64,000 nt of DNA from Citrobacter amalonaticus (lineage in GTDB: Bacteria > Pseudomonadota > Gammaproteobacteria > Enterobacterales > Enterobacteriaceae), in NCBI RefSeq assembly GCF_018323885.1, contig NZ_AP024585.1:2418001-2482000 (forward strand), written 5' to 3'. The translations under genes and the position numbers were made by a program. Under the pieces are notes generated by a model. It had not been told where the DNA came from. It searched no databases and was given only the letters and a program-made list of their open reading frames with translations. Positions 9,401 through 18,238 of the stretch are shown here, one piece after another (within the stretch, counting starts at the first letter, position 1; the number at the start of each line of letters is the position of its first letter).

Positions 9401-10308
9401 ATCTCGCGCTCACCGCTCATGAAGATCAGGATGTCGCCGGGGCTTTCACGCCCCAGCTCATCTACCGCATCGAAAATGGCCTGCAACTGGTCGCGTTCGG
9501 TGTCATCGGCCTCTTCAACGATCGGTCGATAGCGGACTTCCACCGGAAAGGTGCGCCCAGACACTTCAATAATCGGCGCATTGTTGAAATGCTTCGAAAA
9601 ACGCTCCGGATCGATGGTCGCGGAGGTGATGATAATTTTCAGATCCGGACGGCGCGGCAGCAGTTCTTTCAGATAGCCGAGCAGAAAATCGATATTCAGG
9701 CTACGCTCATGCGCCTCATCGATAATGATGGTGTCATACTGCATCAGCAGACGGTCCTGCTGAATTTCCGCCAGCAGGATACCGTCGGTCATCAGCTTCA
9801 CCATCGTGTTATCGCTGACGTGATCGTTAAAGCGCACCTTATAACCAATGCACCCGCCCGGCTCTGTCTGCAGCTCTTCCGCGATACGGTTCGCCACCGT
9901 TCGCGCCGCCAGACGACGCGGCTGGGTGTGGCCAATCAGCCCTTTCACTCCACGCCCCAGTTCCATACAGATTTTCGGGAGCTGAGTGGTTTTCCCCGAG
10001 CCGGTTTCCCCGGCCACGATCACCACCTGATGGTCGCGAACGGCGTCGAGGATCGCCTGTTTTTTCTGACTGACGGGCAGGTTTTCCGGGTAAGTAATCT
10101 CTGGTCGCGCCGCTTCACGTAGCACAACTTTACCTGCTGCCTGTTCAATCTCTTTCGCCATCTCCTGGTAAATGGCTTGTTGTGCATCAGGATTTTTAAC
10201 CTTCTTCACACCGTGCAGGCGGCGCGAAAAGCGCTGCCGATCGCGCAGCATTAATGAATCTAACTGCTGCTGTAAGGCATGAAAGGATAATTTTTGTTGT
10301 TCTGTCAT
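6406..10308 (-). CDS. hrpA: ATP-dependent RNA helicase HrpA (DEAH box)
   Basis: 1300 residues, same length as E. coli HrpA. DEAH/RHA helicase: Walker A GETGSGKTTQLPK near residue 100, DEAHERS (motif II) near 200, SATID (motif III), and QRKGRCGRVSEG (motif VI) near 395. HA2 and OB-fold regions follow, and then a long C-terminal domain specific to bacterial HrpA. The family unwinds RNA. In E. coli HrpA has been linked to fimbrial mRNA processing and, more recently, to rescue of collided ribosomes. It is divergent from azoR. Several long open frames on the opposite strand are shadows of its GC-rich coding sequence. Confidence 0.96.
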   Translation of the reverse strand: MTEQQKLSFHALQQQLDSLMLRDRQRFSRRLHGVKKVKNPDAQQAIYQEMAKEIEQAAGKVVLREAARPEITYPENLPVSQKKQAILDAVRDHQVVIVAGETGSGKTTQLPKICMELGRGVKGLIGHTQPRRLAARTVANRIAEELQTEPGGCIGYKVRFNDHVSDNTMVKLMTDGILLAEIQQDRLLMQYDTIIIDEAHERSLNIDFLLGYLKELLPRRPDLKIIITSATIDPERFSKHFNNAPIIEVSGRTFPVEVRYRPIVEEADDTERDQLQAIFDAVDELGRESPGDILIFMSGEREIRDTADALNKLNLRHTEVLPLYARLSNSEQNRVFQSHSGRRIVLATNVAETSLTVPGIKYVIDPGTARISRYSYRTKVQRLPIEPVSQASANQRKGRCGRVSEGICIRLYSEDDFLSRPEFTDPEILRTNLASVILQMTALGLGDIAAFPFVEAPDKRNIQDGVRLLEELGAITTDEQATAYKLTPLGRQLSQLPVDPRLARMVLEAQKHGCVREAMIITSALSIQDPRERPMDKQQASDEKHRRFHDKESDFLAFVNLWNYLGEQQKALSSNAFRRLCRTDYLNYLRVREWQDIYTQLRQVVKELGIPVNSEPAEYREIHIALLTGLLSHIGMKDADKQEYTGARNARFSIFPGSGLFKKPPKWAMVAELVETSRLWGRIAARIDPEWVEPVAQHLIKRSYSEPHWERAQGAVMATEKVTVYGLPIVAARKVNYSQIDPALCRELFIRHALVEGDWQTRHAFFRENLKLRAEVEELEHKSRRRDILVDDETLFEFYDQRISHDVISARHFDNWWKKTSRETPDLLNFEKSMLIKEGADNISKLDYPNFWHQGSLKLRLSYQFEPGADADGVTVHIPLPLLNQVDENGFEWQIPGLRRELVIALIKSLPKPVRRNFVPAPNYAEAFLGRVTPLELPLLDALERELRRMTGVTVDREDWHWDQVPDHLKITFRVVDDKNKKLDEGRSLQELKDRLKGKVQETLSAVADDGIEQSGLHIWSFGQLPESYEQKRGNYKVKAWPALVDERDSVAIKLFDNPLEQQQAMWSGLRRLLLLNIPSPIKYLHEKLPNKAKLGLYFNPYGKVLELIDDCISCGVDKLIDANGGPVWTEEGFAALHEKVRAELNETVVEIAKQVEQILTAVFNINKRLKGRVDMTMALGLSDIKAQMGGLVYRGFVTGNGFRRLGDTLRYLQAIEKRLEKLAIDPHRDRAQMLKVESVQQAWQQWFNKLPPARREDEEVKAIRWMIEELRVSYFAQQLGTPYPISDKRILQAMEQISG

Positions 10309-10455
10309 AGCGTTAAAAGGCAGAGCACTGCCTGGTTAAATCTCTTCTAAATGATAGGTATAGAGTACCACATCAGCACATTTTGTGTGTTGTTCAATAA
10401 ATTCGAACATAGGATTCGATATATTGCGCTTTCTCTGCGACAGGATTGTGAATAA

Positions 10456-11115
<660 letters not shown>

Positions 11116-11123
11116 GTTCTCCC

Positions 11124-11150
11124 CCTCCCGCTCCGGTGGGAGGTTTTTTT
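11124..11150 (+). terminator. Rho-independent terminator of azoR
   Basis: Stem CCTCCC/GGGAGG with an 8-base loop followed by seven T residues, 9 bases after the azoR stop. Confidence 0.85.
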
Positions 11151-11151
11151 A

Positions 11152-11562
11152 TCACTTCGCCTGATAACGCAAATATCCCACCACGCCATTACTCGCACCA
11201 TCACTCGGATGATTCACCCCGTCAGTGACTTCCACGCAGGCAAAATCAAACGGCGACACATTCTCAATGCATGCCACGTTCACGCCATACTGATCCGGAC
11301 TGGAACGTCGCTGGTGGAAAGTGTAAATCCCACACACTGAACAGAAAAAGTGCCTTGCTGTGCCGGTATTGAAACGATACTCCGTCAGTTTATCCTGCCC
11401 TGAGAGAACCGTTATCCCCATCAACGGCGCAGAAACAACCACCGCACCGCGCATCCGACAAAATGAACAGTTACAACGCCGGATGGTATTAAACCCATCG
11501 CTAAGTTGAACGGTAAATTTGACAGCCCCGCAGTGACATTGTGCATTTCGTTTTTCAGTCAT
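11152..11562 (-). CDS. GFA-family (glutathione-dependent formaldehyde-activating enzyme-like) protein
   Basis: 136 residues of the GFA/CENP-V zinc-binding fold. The cysteine pattern is visible: CHCG near the N-terminus, RRCNCSFCR near residue 30, and HFFCSVCGIYTF near 75. These would bind two zinc ions. The name comes from glutathione-dependent formaldehyde activation in Paracoccus; most members have no proven reaction. I chose the ATG at 11562 because GGAGG lies 6 bases upstream. Another ATG at 11580 overlaps the stop of the pdxI gene as ATGA. The tight junction implies co-transcription and translational coupling with pdxI. Confidence 0.82.
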   Translation of the reverse strand: MTEKRNAQCHCGAVKFTVQLSDGFNTIRRCNCSFCRMRGAVVVSAPLMGITVLSGQDKLTEYRFNTGTARHFFCSVCGIYTFHQRRSSPDQYGVNVACIENVSPFDFACVEVTDGVNHPSDGASNGVVGYLRYQAK

Positions 11563-11576
11563 GGTCAACCTCCGCC

Positions 11577-12452
11577 TCATGCCTTTTGCGCAATACTGTC
11601 CAGGGTCGCCAGCACTTCCGCTGAAAGTGTCAGATCCCCTGCCGCCATGTTTTCATGCAGATGCGTCACTGAAGAGGTACCCGGTATCAGCAAAATATTC
11701 GGTGAGCGATGGAGCAACCATGCCAGCGCAACCTGCATTGGCGTTGCATTCAGGCTTGCGGCCACGTCGGAGAGCGTTGAAGACTGTAGCGGCGTAAACC
11801 CGCCCAGCGGAAAAAAGGGAACGTAAGCAATGCCGTCTTCCGCCAGCGCGTCGATCAGCGCATCATCCTGACGATGGGCGATATTGTACTCATTTTGCAC
11901 ACAGACCACCTCTGCGATACTGCGCGCTTGCGCCACCTGGCTGGCAGTCACATTGCTCAGACCGATGTGTCTGACCAGCCCCTGCTGCTGAAGCTCAGCC
12001 AGCACGCTGAAACTCTCTTCAATGGAACCTTCATGCGGGCCGTGCCCCTCGCCCAGCATAATGCGTAAGTTAACGACATCCAGTACATCCAGACCCAGAT
12101 TGCGCAGATTATCGTGAACCGCCTGCCTGAGTTCCGCTGGCGAGAATGCCGGTAGCCAGGAGGCATCGTCTCCACGGCGGGCACCGATTTTCGTGACAAT
12201 CACCAGATCGTCCGGATAAGGATGCAACGCTTCGCGAATGATTTGATTGGTAACGTGCGGACCGTAAAAATCGCTGGTATCAATATGATTGACGCCCAGC
12301 GCGATCGCTTCCCGAAGCACCGTCAAGGCAACATGACGATCGCGCGGTGGACCAAAAACCCCAGGCCCCGCCAGTTGCATCGCCCCATACCCTATGCGTT
12401 TGACCTGCCGGGAACCGAGAGTAAACGTTTCTGTGATGCCGTGACTTGCCAT
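11577..12452 (-). CDS. pdxI: aldo/keto reductase, pyridoxal reductase PdxI (YdbC)
   Basis: 291 residues, aldo-keto reductase fold, very close to E. coli YdbC, later named PdxI: an NADPH-dependent pyridoxal reductase of the vitamin B6 salvage pathway. Catalytic elements are visible: GYGAMQLAGPGVFG near the start, DTSDFYGPH with the Asp and Tyr of the tetrad near residues 58-64, and VTKIGAR with the Lys near 87. The NADPH-binding IPGTSSVTHLHENM block is near 255. The C-terminal stop overlaps an upstream ATG of the GFA gene. In E. coli K-12 this gene is next to paa genes, which are absent here. Confidence 0.9.
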   Translation of the reverse strand: MASHGITETFTLGSRQVKRIGYGAMQLAGPGVFGPPRDRHVALTVLREAIALGVNHIDTSDFYGPHVTNQIIREALHPYPDDLVIVTKIGARRGDDASWLPAFSPAELRQAVHDNLRNLGLDVLDVVNLRIMLGEGHGPHEGSIEESFSVLAELQQQGLVRHIGLSNVTASQVAQARSIAEVVCVQNEYNIAHRQDDALIDALAEDGIAYVPFFPLGGFTPLQSSTLSDVAASLNATPMQVALAWLLHRSPNILLIPGTSSVTHLHENMAAGDLTLSAEVLATLDSIAQKA

Positions 12453-12566
12453 AACTGCCCCTTCTGCTGAATAGCGCGTAAGAAAACAGAGTATAGAAAC
12501 TTACCCTGCAAATTATTACGCGTCACCCAACAAAAAGGAAAAACCGCAGACGGCAATGTGAAATGA

Positions 12567-12890
12567 TTATTTCCGCAACCACTTCCCGTTAATGCCCTGG
12601 ACATATTCTCCTGGTTTCGCCCGCTCGACCAGTTTCTGTCCGGCCATTTTCGCCACTTCATCGACCGGGATGTTATGACTCTCGGCCAACTGTTGGTAGC
12701 TGGCGCTGCGTGCTTTGTTGATCTCACTGACCAGCGCCAGCGTCTGCGCATCCTGTTTCAGCGCCACCAGATAACCATTGAACGTTTCACCGACCCGGCC
12801 CTGGGTTCTGGCCTCATTTAACGTCAGCGCAAAGGCACTGCCACTCAGCAAACTCAGAATGAGCGCCGCCAGAATAAAGGTTCTTTTCAT
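12567..12890 (-). CDS. ydbL: periplasmic DUF1318 protein YdbL
   Basis: 107 residues with a signal peptide of about 20 (MKRTFILAALILSLLSGSAFA), then a mature DUF1318 domain with LNEARTQGRVGETFNGYL and KPGEYVQGINGKW near the end. The start is one of two ATGs in tandem (12893 and 12890); a GAGG element 5 bases before the second favours 12890. It is the last gene of ydbH-ynbE-ydbL, only about 7 bases after ynbE. In E. coli YdbL is described as a periplasmic partner that limits YnbE multimers on YdbH, supporting phospholipid transport to the outer membrane. Confidence 0.9.
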   Translation of the reverse strand: MKRTFILAALILSLLSGSAFALTLNEARTQGRVGETFNGYLVALKQDAQTLALVSEINKARSASYQQLAESHNIPVDEVAKMAGQKLVERAKPGEYVQGINGKWLRK

Positions 12891-12897
12891 CATCACC

Positions 12898-13089
12898 TCA
12901 GAACAAGTCGCTGCGGGATTTGAGCAGGCTTTCAACGTCCTTATCCACTTTGATATGAATCTCATGCTCAATTTTGACGTTCATATTAATGGTGATGGGC
13001 TCTTTTGGCGCCGCGACTTCAATGCGCGGCGTGCAGCCCGTTACGAACCACAGCGGGAAAAGCGCCAGCACGGCTATCATTGTTTTCAT
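12898..13089 (-). CDS. ynbE: outer-membrane lipoprotein YnbE
   Basis: 63 residues. The N-terminus is a lipoprotein signal with the lipobox-like FVTGC, Cys at residue 19, followed by TPRIEVAAPKEPITI, nearly identical to E. coli YnbE. The ATG overlaps the ydbH stop (TAATG, 1 base), so translation is probably coupled. In E. coli YnbE multimers contact the C-terminus of YdbH and complete a bridge between inner and outer membranes for phospholipid movement, redundant with TamB and YhdP. It lies directly upstream of ydbL. Confidence 0.92.
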   Translation of the reverse strand: MKTMIAVLALFPLWFVTGCTPRIEVAAPKEPITINMNVKIEHEIHIKVDKDVESLLKSRSDLF

Positions 13090-15725
13090 TAAGGTTCCTC
13101 ACATTCCTTGCCTTGTTGACAGGTTTTTTCCGGCAGCGCCGCATTTTGTTCAAGCCATGCCTGGAGATTGTCGCCAAAGCGCAGACTGCGCCACAGCGTA
13201 AAGACATTCTCTTCGTGGGTATAGTTGAGATTCACCGTACCGACCTTGCCATCCACATGGCTGTTGCCACGAATTTGCGCCTGCATCGTCAATACGCCCA
13301 GATTGTCCAGATTGATTTTGGTCCATGAATGGGCAATCTCCATATACCGCAACCAGTTGATGGCCGCCCCTGCTGCCATGTTGTCTTTTACCACCGCATC
13401 GGCGGTGTCTTTATCGATGCGCAGCGTCATCGGACCCGGATTGGTTAACCAGCCATCTTTGATAATCCATTTCTCATCGTTCAGCCACAGAGGGAGCGCA
13501 CCGCTCACCGGCCCGGACATGGCAAACTGTTTCGGATTTATTGCGCTGATAAGTTCGCTTGAGGAGATATTTTGCACCCGCACCAGCGCCGGATCGTGCT
13601 GCGGCATGCGCAGTTGTTGCATGGAAACCTTACCGCCCAACACATCCACATTCACGTCAGTCAGTAGCAGCGGAGCAGCTTCACTCCACGGATAAGCGCC
13701 TTCCAGATCGGCGGTGATATTGGTAGCAGTCACCTGGTTGACGACTTCGGCAATGCGTAGCGACACCGGTCCGCGCGTGCCCAGTTGCCACGCGCCCTCA
13801 CTAAAGCGGAACGGCAATACAAAATCGACGCCGTTGATCTGGTTATCCGGCATCCAGGCGCTGCCGCCTTTCAAGACGCCGTGACCACCGGCCTCGAATC
13901 CTTGTTCTGCCGCTGCCGAAAACGCCACCTGGGCATACAGTTCGCCCTCACGTAATTTCATTTTCCACTCTGGCGGCACCAGCGGCTGGAACACCTTCAG
14001 TGACTGTTTTGGCCACCAGGCCTGGCCTCGTAAACGTAAGCCATCCCAACGACCGTTTAACCGCACGGGGCCGATCGCCCCGGCATGCAAATCGCCTTTG
14101 AACTGGAAAAAAGTTGGATCGCGCCCCTCCACGCTGAACTTGAGCGTTGAGGGCGGCAAAACGCTGCCGCCGGAGAAATGGGTTTCTCCGGCATCGAACG
14201 AGAGCGCCCCACTGAACCGGGGATGTGCGGCATCACGCACCCATTCGACCGGTTTATCCATGATTAAACGGGGTGTTTCAACTTTCATGGTGCCGTACTG
14301 AAGCTGATCAAATCCCGTAGACAAATCGGTCAGCGTGATGGTGTTGTCATGCCATTCACCTTTGCCTGCCACATCCCATTTCGCGTGCATCGGGGTAAAA
14401 CTGCCCTCGCCCCAGTAGCGCCACTGCCAGCGCCCCGCATCGGGCAGAAAATCATTCGCCAGACCGTCCAGATGCAGAACGAAATCCCCCATCTGATTCT
14501 CATGGGCGCGCAGAATCGCCTGCAATCGTCCGTCCACGCCACGCTGCGTGACCTTCACGCCCGCCAGCGGCCAGCGAATTTCGTCAATATCCAGTGAGTC
14601 GATGACCCGTCCGCGCGAGCGCAGCAGCGCGCCTGGTTCAAACGCCAGCTCCGGATCGGTCAGGCTGCCGGTCAACCGGGCAGGTAATCTGGCATAGAAA
14701 ATCAGATCATCCTGCTTGGCTTCGCCAGTCAGTTGCAGCGGCATCGCGCTGTTGTCCATGCTCAGTTTTCCCGGTCCAAACGAAAGCACGGCGTTCCCTT
14801 TCCCCGCCTCCCCCTGGGTCAGCACATTAAACCGTCCGCTGATCACCGCGTTCTCGGTGCCTTCCTGCCAGTTCTGCACCTTCACGCCCAGACGCCCGCT
14901 GAGGGGAAACCCCTGATAAGGCCACGACCAGCGTCCGTCGCTGATGGTTAACTGCTGACGCGTGAGTTCCCACGGCAGGTCAAGCAGCGGATCGGCATTA
15001 TCCCGTGCCATTACGATGAGCTGCCCGGCATTCTCACGCCACTCCAGTTCCGCATCGACCAACGATGACTCCTGCGGCAGACTGAGCGTGGCAACGGTGT
15101 GTCCGCTCACCGGCAGTCCATCCGGCACCAGCGGCATCGTGAACTCACCAACCAGTTTGACCGGCGGTTGGCCTTCAAACGCCATGACATCAAGCTCACT
15201 CACCGTCAGCGTCTGACCGCGCAACTGCCCCTGAAACTTCACTTTATCGCCCTGATAACGCAGTTGCTGGAGCGAAGGGGTCAGCGAAACGTTCAGTTTG
15301 CCCTGCCACACCTGCCAGGGTGAAAGAATAACGTTGTCGATGGTGATCCAGGTATTGGGCAGCATGGACTGCCATTCCGCGAGAGTGCGCGGCGCCGCGG
15401 GAGATTGTTCCGTTTGCGGCAGTTTTGCCAGACAGGCAGAATCGAGTTCCAGTGTGCCAATATCCAGTTGCCAACGGCTGGGATGCGACAACCAGGCCTG
15501 ACTGACCCTGGCCAACTGGCAATCATCAACCAGATAGCGAAGTTCAGGAATATGTAAACCGTGGCGCGTGAATCGGGGACTATCATCCAGTGCAATGCGC
15601 GTTCCAACTGGCAGCCAGATGCCCGCCAGCGTCGGAACCCACCACCCCAGCGTCATCACCAGAGTCAACGGCACGAGGATCACGAGTAAGAGAAGCGCCA
15701 GAACGGCTTTATATTTACCCTTCAT
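13089..15725 (-). CDS. ydbH: AsmA-like intermembrane phospholipid transporter YdbH
   Basis: 878 residues against 879 in E. coli. One N-terminal transmembrane helix (about residues 8-30, LALLLLVILVPLTLVMTLGWW) anchors a long periplasmic body of repeated beta-strand segments, as in the AsmA/TamB/YhdP family. That fold forms a hydrophobic groove thought to carry phospholipids between membranes; at least one of YdbH, TamB and YhdP is needed for viability in E. coli. It is the first gene of the operon with ynbE and ydbL, and its TAA overlaps the ynbE ATG. It is divergent from ldhA across a 555-base gap. Confidence 0.93.
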   Translation of the reverse strand: MKGKYKAVLALLLLVILVPLTLVMTLGWWVPTLAGIWLPVGTRIALDDSPRFTRHGLHIPELRYLVDDCQLARVSQAWLSHPSRWQLDIGTLELDSACLAKLPQTEQSPAAPRTLAEWQSMLPNTWITIDNVILSPWQVWQGKLNVSLTPSLQQLRYQGDKVKFQGQLRGQTLTVSELDVMAFEGQPPVKLVGEFTMPLVPDGLPVSGHTVATLSLPQESSLVDAELEWRENAGQLIVMARDNADPLLDLPWELTRQQLTISDGRWSWPYQGFPLSGRLGVKVQNWQEGTENAVISGRFNVLTQGEAGKGNAVLSFGPGKLSMDNSAMPLQLTGEAKQDDLIFYARLPARLTGSLTDPELAFEPGALLRSRGRVIDSLDIDEIRWPLAGVKVTQRGVDGRLQAILRAHENQMGDFVLHLDGLANDFLPDAGRWQWRYWGEGSFTPMHAKWDVAGKGEWHDNTITLTDLSTGFDQLQYGTMKVETPRLIMDKPVEWVRDAAHPRFSGALSFDAGETHFSGGSVLPPSTLKFSVEGRDPTFFQFKGDLHAGAIGPVRLNGRWDGLRLRGQAWWPKQSLKVFQPLVPPEWKMKLREGELYAQVAFSAAAEQGFEAGGHGVLKGGSAWMPDNQINGVDFVLPFRFSEGAWQLGTRGPVSLRIAEVVNQVTATNITADLEGAYPWSEAAPLLLTDVNVDVLGGKVSMQQLRMPQHDPALVRVQNISSSELISAINPKQFAMSGPVSGALPLWLNDEKWIIKDGWLTNPGPMTLRIDKDTADAVVKDNMAAGAAINWLRYMEIAHSWTKINLDNLGVLTMQAQIRGNSHVDGKVGTVNLNYTHEENVFTLWRSLRFGDNLQAWLEQNAALPEKTCQQGKECEEP

Positions 15726-16280
15726 GGGCAGTTAATATCCTGATTTAGCGAAAAATTAAGCCGAATTAGGCCGTTATTGTGTCATGTTTAGTTAACCATG
15801 CCCAGATTAAGAATAGATGCTCCAGGGTGACACACAAACTTTTCACCATCGTTAAGATCAGAAAGTCAGATAAATTACAGAGACTTATCAGATAAATCTA
15901 AAGATTAATAGCGGGCAATAGCCGACAAACTATTGCCCTCTATTCTGCAATCTGGCCCGGATAATGTGAAAGTCAACGGCCGTAGAAAGTGAGTAAATCG
16001 TTCGGTTGAAATGCAGACTGTTGCACAGGAACATATTGATATTAATCGATGTTGACGCCATATCAGTCGTATCCTGACGAACAACGGGCTGTCTGTGTCA
16101 CCGAAACAGAGGTGTGGAGCAGCACTGTCACCTGCTGAAATCTGCAATCGATACACTGAACGAACAATCTATTGATGCTCTAGAATTATTCATTATAGGT
16201 ATCACTTTCAATAATATTTTATGTTTTGTAAAATAATTTGAATTCGATAATTGTGATTCGATATCACTGGAGAAAGACTT
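15726..16280. other. intergenic region ydbH-ldhA with one strong hairpin
   Basis: 555 bases without a supported gene. It must hold the divergent promoters of ydbH and ldhA. The only structure seen is a 9-bp perfect inverted repeat GGGCAATAG/CTATTGCCC with an 8-base loop at 15913-15938, without a T run on either side. Short open frames here lack a ribosome site and family similarity. The last 100 bases before ldhA are very AT-rich. Confidence 0.6.
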
Positions 16281-17270
16281 ATGAAACTCGCCGTCTACAG
16301 TACAAAACAGTACGACAAAAAGTACCTGCAGCAGGTTAACGAAGCCTTTGGTTTTGAACTTGAATTCTTTGATTTTCTGTTGACGGAGAAAACGGCTAAA
16401 ACCGCTCATGGCTGCGAGGCGGTTTGTATTTTCGTGAACGATGATGGCAGTCGCCCGGTGCTCGAAGAACTGAAAAATCATGGCGTTAAGTACATTGCTT
16501 TGCGTTGCGCGGGGTTCAATAACGTCGATCTGGATGCGGCAAAAGAGTTAGGTCTGCAGGTCGTTCGTGTCCCGGCCTATTCTCCGGAAGCCGTCGCGGA
16601 ACATGCGGTGGGCATGATGATGACGCTGAACCGCCGTATTCACCGCGCTTATCAGCGTACCCGTGATGCCAACTTCTCACTGGAAGGATTAACCGGCTTC
16701 ACGATGCACGGAAAAACGGCGGGGGTGATTGGTACCGGGAAGATCGGCATCGCGGCCCTGCGTATTCTGAAAGGCTTTGGAATGCGTCTGCTGGCGTTTG
16801 ATCCGTACCCCAGCGCAGCTGCGCTCGAACTCGGCGTGGAGTATGTTGATTTGCCGACGCTGTTCGCCGAATCCGATGTGATTTCACTGCACTGCCCGTT
16901 AACGCCGGAAAACTATCACCTGCTGAACCATGCCGCGTTTGATCAGATGAAAAATGGCGTGATGGTAATCAACACCAGTCGTGGCGCCCTGATCGATTCT
17001 CAGGCGGCGATTGAAGCGCTGAAAAATCAGAAAATAGGTTCACTGGGGATGGACGTTTACGAAAACGAGCGCGATCTGTTCTTCGAAGATAAGTCGAACG
17101 ACGTTATCCAGGATGATGTTTTCCGTCGCCTGTCGGCCTGTCATAACGTCCTGTTTACCGGGCATCAGGCTTTCCTCACCGCTGAAGCGTTGACCAGTAT
17201 TTCTGAGACTACGCTGCAAAATTTACAACAGTTAGCGAACGGAGAAACCTGCCCTAACGCCCTGTTCTGA
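16281..17270 (+). CDS. ldhA: fermentative D-lactate dehydrogenase LdhA
   Basis: 329 residues, same length as E. coli LdhA. Reduces pyruvate to D-lactate with NADH during mixed-acid fermentation; cytosolic. D-2-hydroxyacid dehydrogenase features: the NAD-binding GVIGTGKIGIAAL block near residue 150, the catalytic Arg in NTSRGALID near 235, the Glu in YENERDLFF near 264 and the His in FTGHQAFLT near 296. The ATG has GGAGAAAG upstream. hslJ follows on the same strand after a hairpin. Confidence 0.97.
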   Translation: MKLAVYSTKQYDKKYLQQVNEAFGFELEFFDFLLTEKTAKTAHGCEAVCIFVNDDGSRPVLEELKNHGVKYIALRCAGFNNVDLDAAKELGLQVVRVPAYSPEAVAEHAVGMMMTLNRRIHRAYQRTRDANFSLEGLTGFTMHGKTAGVIGTGKIGIAALRILKGFGMRLLAFDPYPSAAALELGVEYVDLPTLFAESDVISLHCPLTPENYHLLNHAAFDQMKNGVMVINTSRGALIDSQAAIEALKNQKIGSLGMDVYENERDLFFEDKSNDVIQDDVFRRLSACHNVLFTGHQAFLTAEALTSISETTLQNLQQLANGETCPNALF

Positions 17271-17276
17271 TCCGCC

Positions 17277-17298
17277 GCCTTCCTGTTCGCAGGAGGGC
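17277..17298 (+). terminator. hairpin after ldhA
   Basis: 9-bp stem (one G-T pair) closed on a TTCG tetraloop, 7 bases after the ldhA stop, followed by ATTTC only. Probably a weak terminator or read-through point before hslJ. Confidence 0.5.
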
Positions 17299-17379
17299 AT
17301 TTCAGAATTTCCCCAAAGCCACTGGCGATGAAATAGGTATGCTGTCGGTGGCGATTACGTTTAAATGCAGAGAGTTAAC

Positions 17380-17799
17380 ATGAAGAAGGTCATAGCGCTG
17401 GTTGCGCTGAGCCTGCTGGTTGCAGGTTGTGTAAGCAACGGAAAAGTATCGGTCAGCCGTGAGCAATTACAGCATCACCGCTTTGTGCTGGAGAGCGTAG
17501 ACGGTAAACCGGTCAATGCAACGGGTCATCCGCTTGAACTGAGTTTTGGCGAAAAGATGATGATTTCGGGCAATATGTGTAATCGCTTCAACGGTCAGGC
17601 ATCACTTTCTGACGGTGCATTGAAAGTAAAAGAGATGGCGATGACCCGAATGATGTGCGCCAATCCCCAGCTCAACGAGCTGGACAATACCCTCAGCACC
17701 ATGCTGAAACAGGGCGCACAAGTAGACCTGACCGCCAACCAGCTCACCCTGGCCACAGCGGAACATACGTTAAGCTATAAGCTTGCCGATTTAATGTAG
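17380..17799 (+). CDS. hslJ: META-domain lipoprotein, heat-inducible HslJ
   Basis: 139 residues. The signal sequence ends in the lipobox LLVAGC (Cys at about residue 17), so the product is a lipoprotein. The mature part is a META domain with FVLESVDGKP, LSFGEKMMISGNMCNRFNG and MAMTRMMCANPQLNELD. The E. coli homologue is a heat-inducible protein affecting novobiocin resistance. I took the ATG at 17380 rather than the one at 17365, because only the former gives a lipoprotein signal of normal length. It is convergent with ydbJ. Confidence 0.9.
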   Translation: MKKVIALVALSLLVAGCVSNGKVSVSREQLQHHRFVLESVDGKPVNATGHPLELSFGEKMMISGNMCNRFNGQASLSDGALKVKEMAMTRMMCANPQLNELDNTLSTMLKQGAQVDLTANQLTLATAEHTLSYKLADLM

Positions 17800-17809
17800 T
17801 AATGGGTGC

Positions 17810-18082
17810 TTAATAGCTACCACAGCTTCCCGCGGCGAGGGATTGTTCACTGCAACGTTTGCCGTTGGGAAGCGCGCACATACCAATTGCCGATCCGTCT
17901 AACTGACGGGCAACGGAAAGTGAACCGCCTATCATGGCGCAATTTGCCTCACCGGAACTGGTCATCGATGCTTTTAAACCCGGTGCGACATGCGCTGCTG
18001 TCGCCTGCTGAACAGGTTCATTGTCACTGCTGCAAGCCGACAACAATAACGCGGCACATCCTACCCAAAACGCTGCGCGCAT
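17810..18082 (-). CDS. ydbJ: DUF333 lipoprotein YdbJ
   Basis: 90 residues: a lipoprotein signal with lipobox LLLSAC near residue 17, then a C-terminal DUF333 domain with GEANCAMIGGSL and MCALPNGKRCSEQSLAAGSC. The frame opens at 18115, but GGGGAG lies 4 bases before the ATG at 18082, which gives a standard lipoprotein N-terminus. Function is unknown; DUF333 proteins are probably small envelope proteins. The position between hslJ and nifJ is the same as in E. coli. Confidence 0.88.
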   Translation of the reverse strand: MRAAFWVGCAALLLSACSSDNEPVQQATAAHVAPGLKASMTSSGEANCAMIGGSLSVARQLDGSAIGMCALPNGKRCSEQSLAAGSCGSY

Positions 18083-18171
18083 TTGACTCCCCTCATATTC
18101 TGTAAGCGTAAACAAGCCGCACTAATAATAGGCATCCGAATCCGTCGCGTCGAGAGTCAAAACGCGCAATT

Positions 18172-18200
18172 ATGCGGCCTCGCCGCATTTTATTGTGCTT
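18172..18200. terminator. terminator-like hairpin between ydbJ and the NlpC/P60 gene
   Basis: Perfect 7-bp stem ATGCGGC/GCCGCAT with a 3-base loop, then TTTATTGTGCTTTTT on the plus strand. The gene that ends here is on the minus strand, where the tail is poorer in T, so direction is uncertain. Confidence 0.4.
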
Positions 18201-18238
18201 TTTCCCCTGGATTGGGATCCCATAGGCCTGTTCTGTCG

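Noticed and set aside
8440..10122. 560-residue open frame on the plus strand opposite hrpA
   Set aside because: It lies wholly antisense to a clear helicase gene, has no domain or ribosome site, and reflects the GC bias of hrpA codons.
15905..16156. 83-residue minus frame between ydbH and ldhA
   Set aside because: No ribosome site, no hydrophobic or domain pattern, and it starts within the hairpin region.
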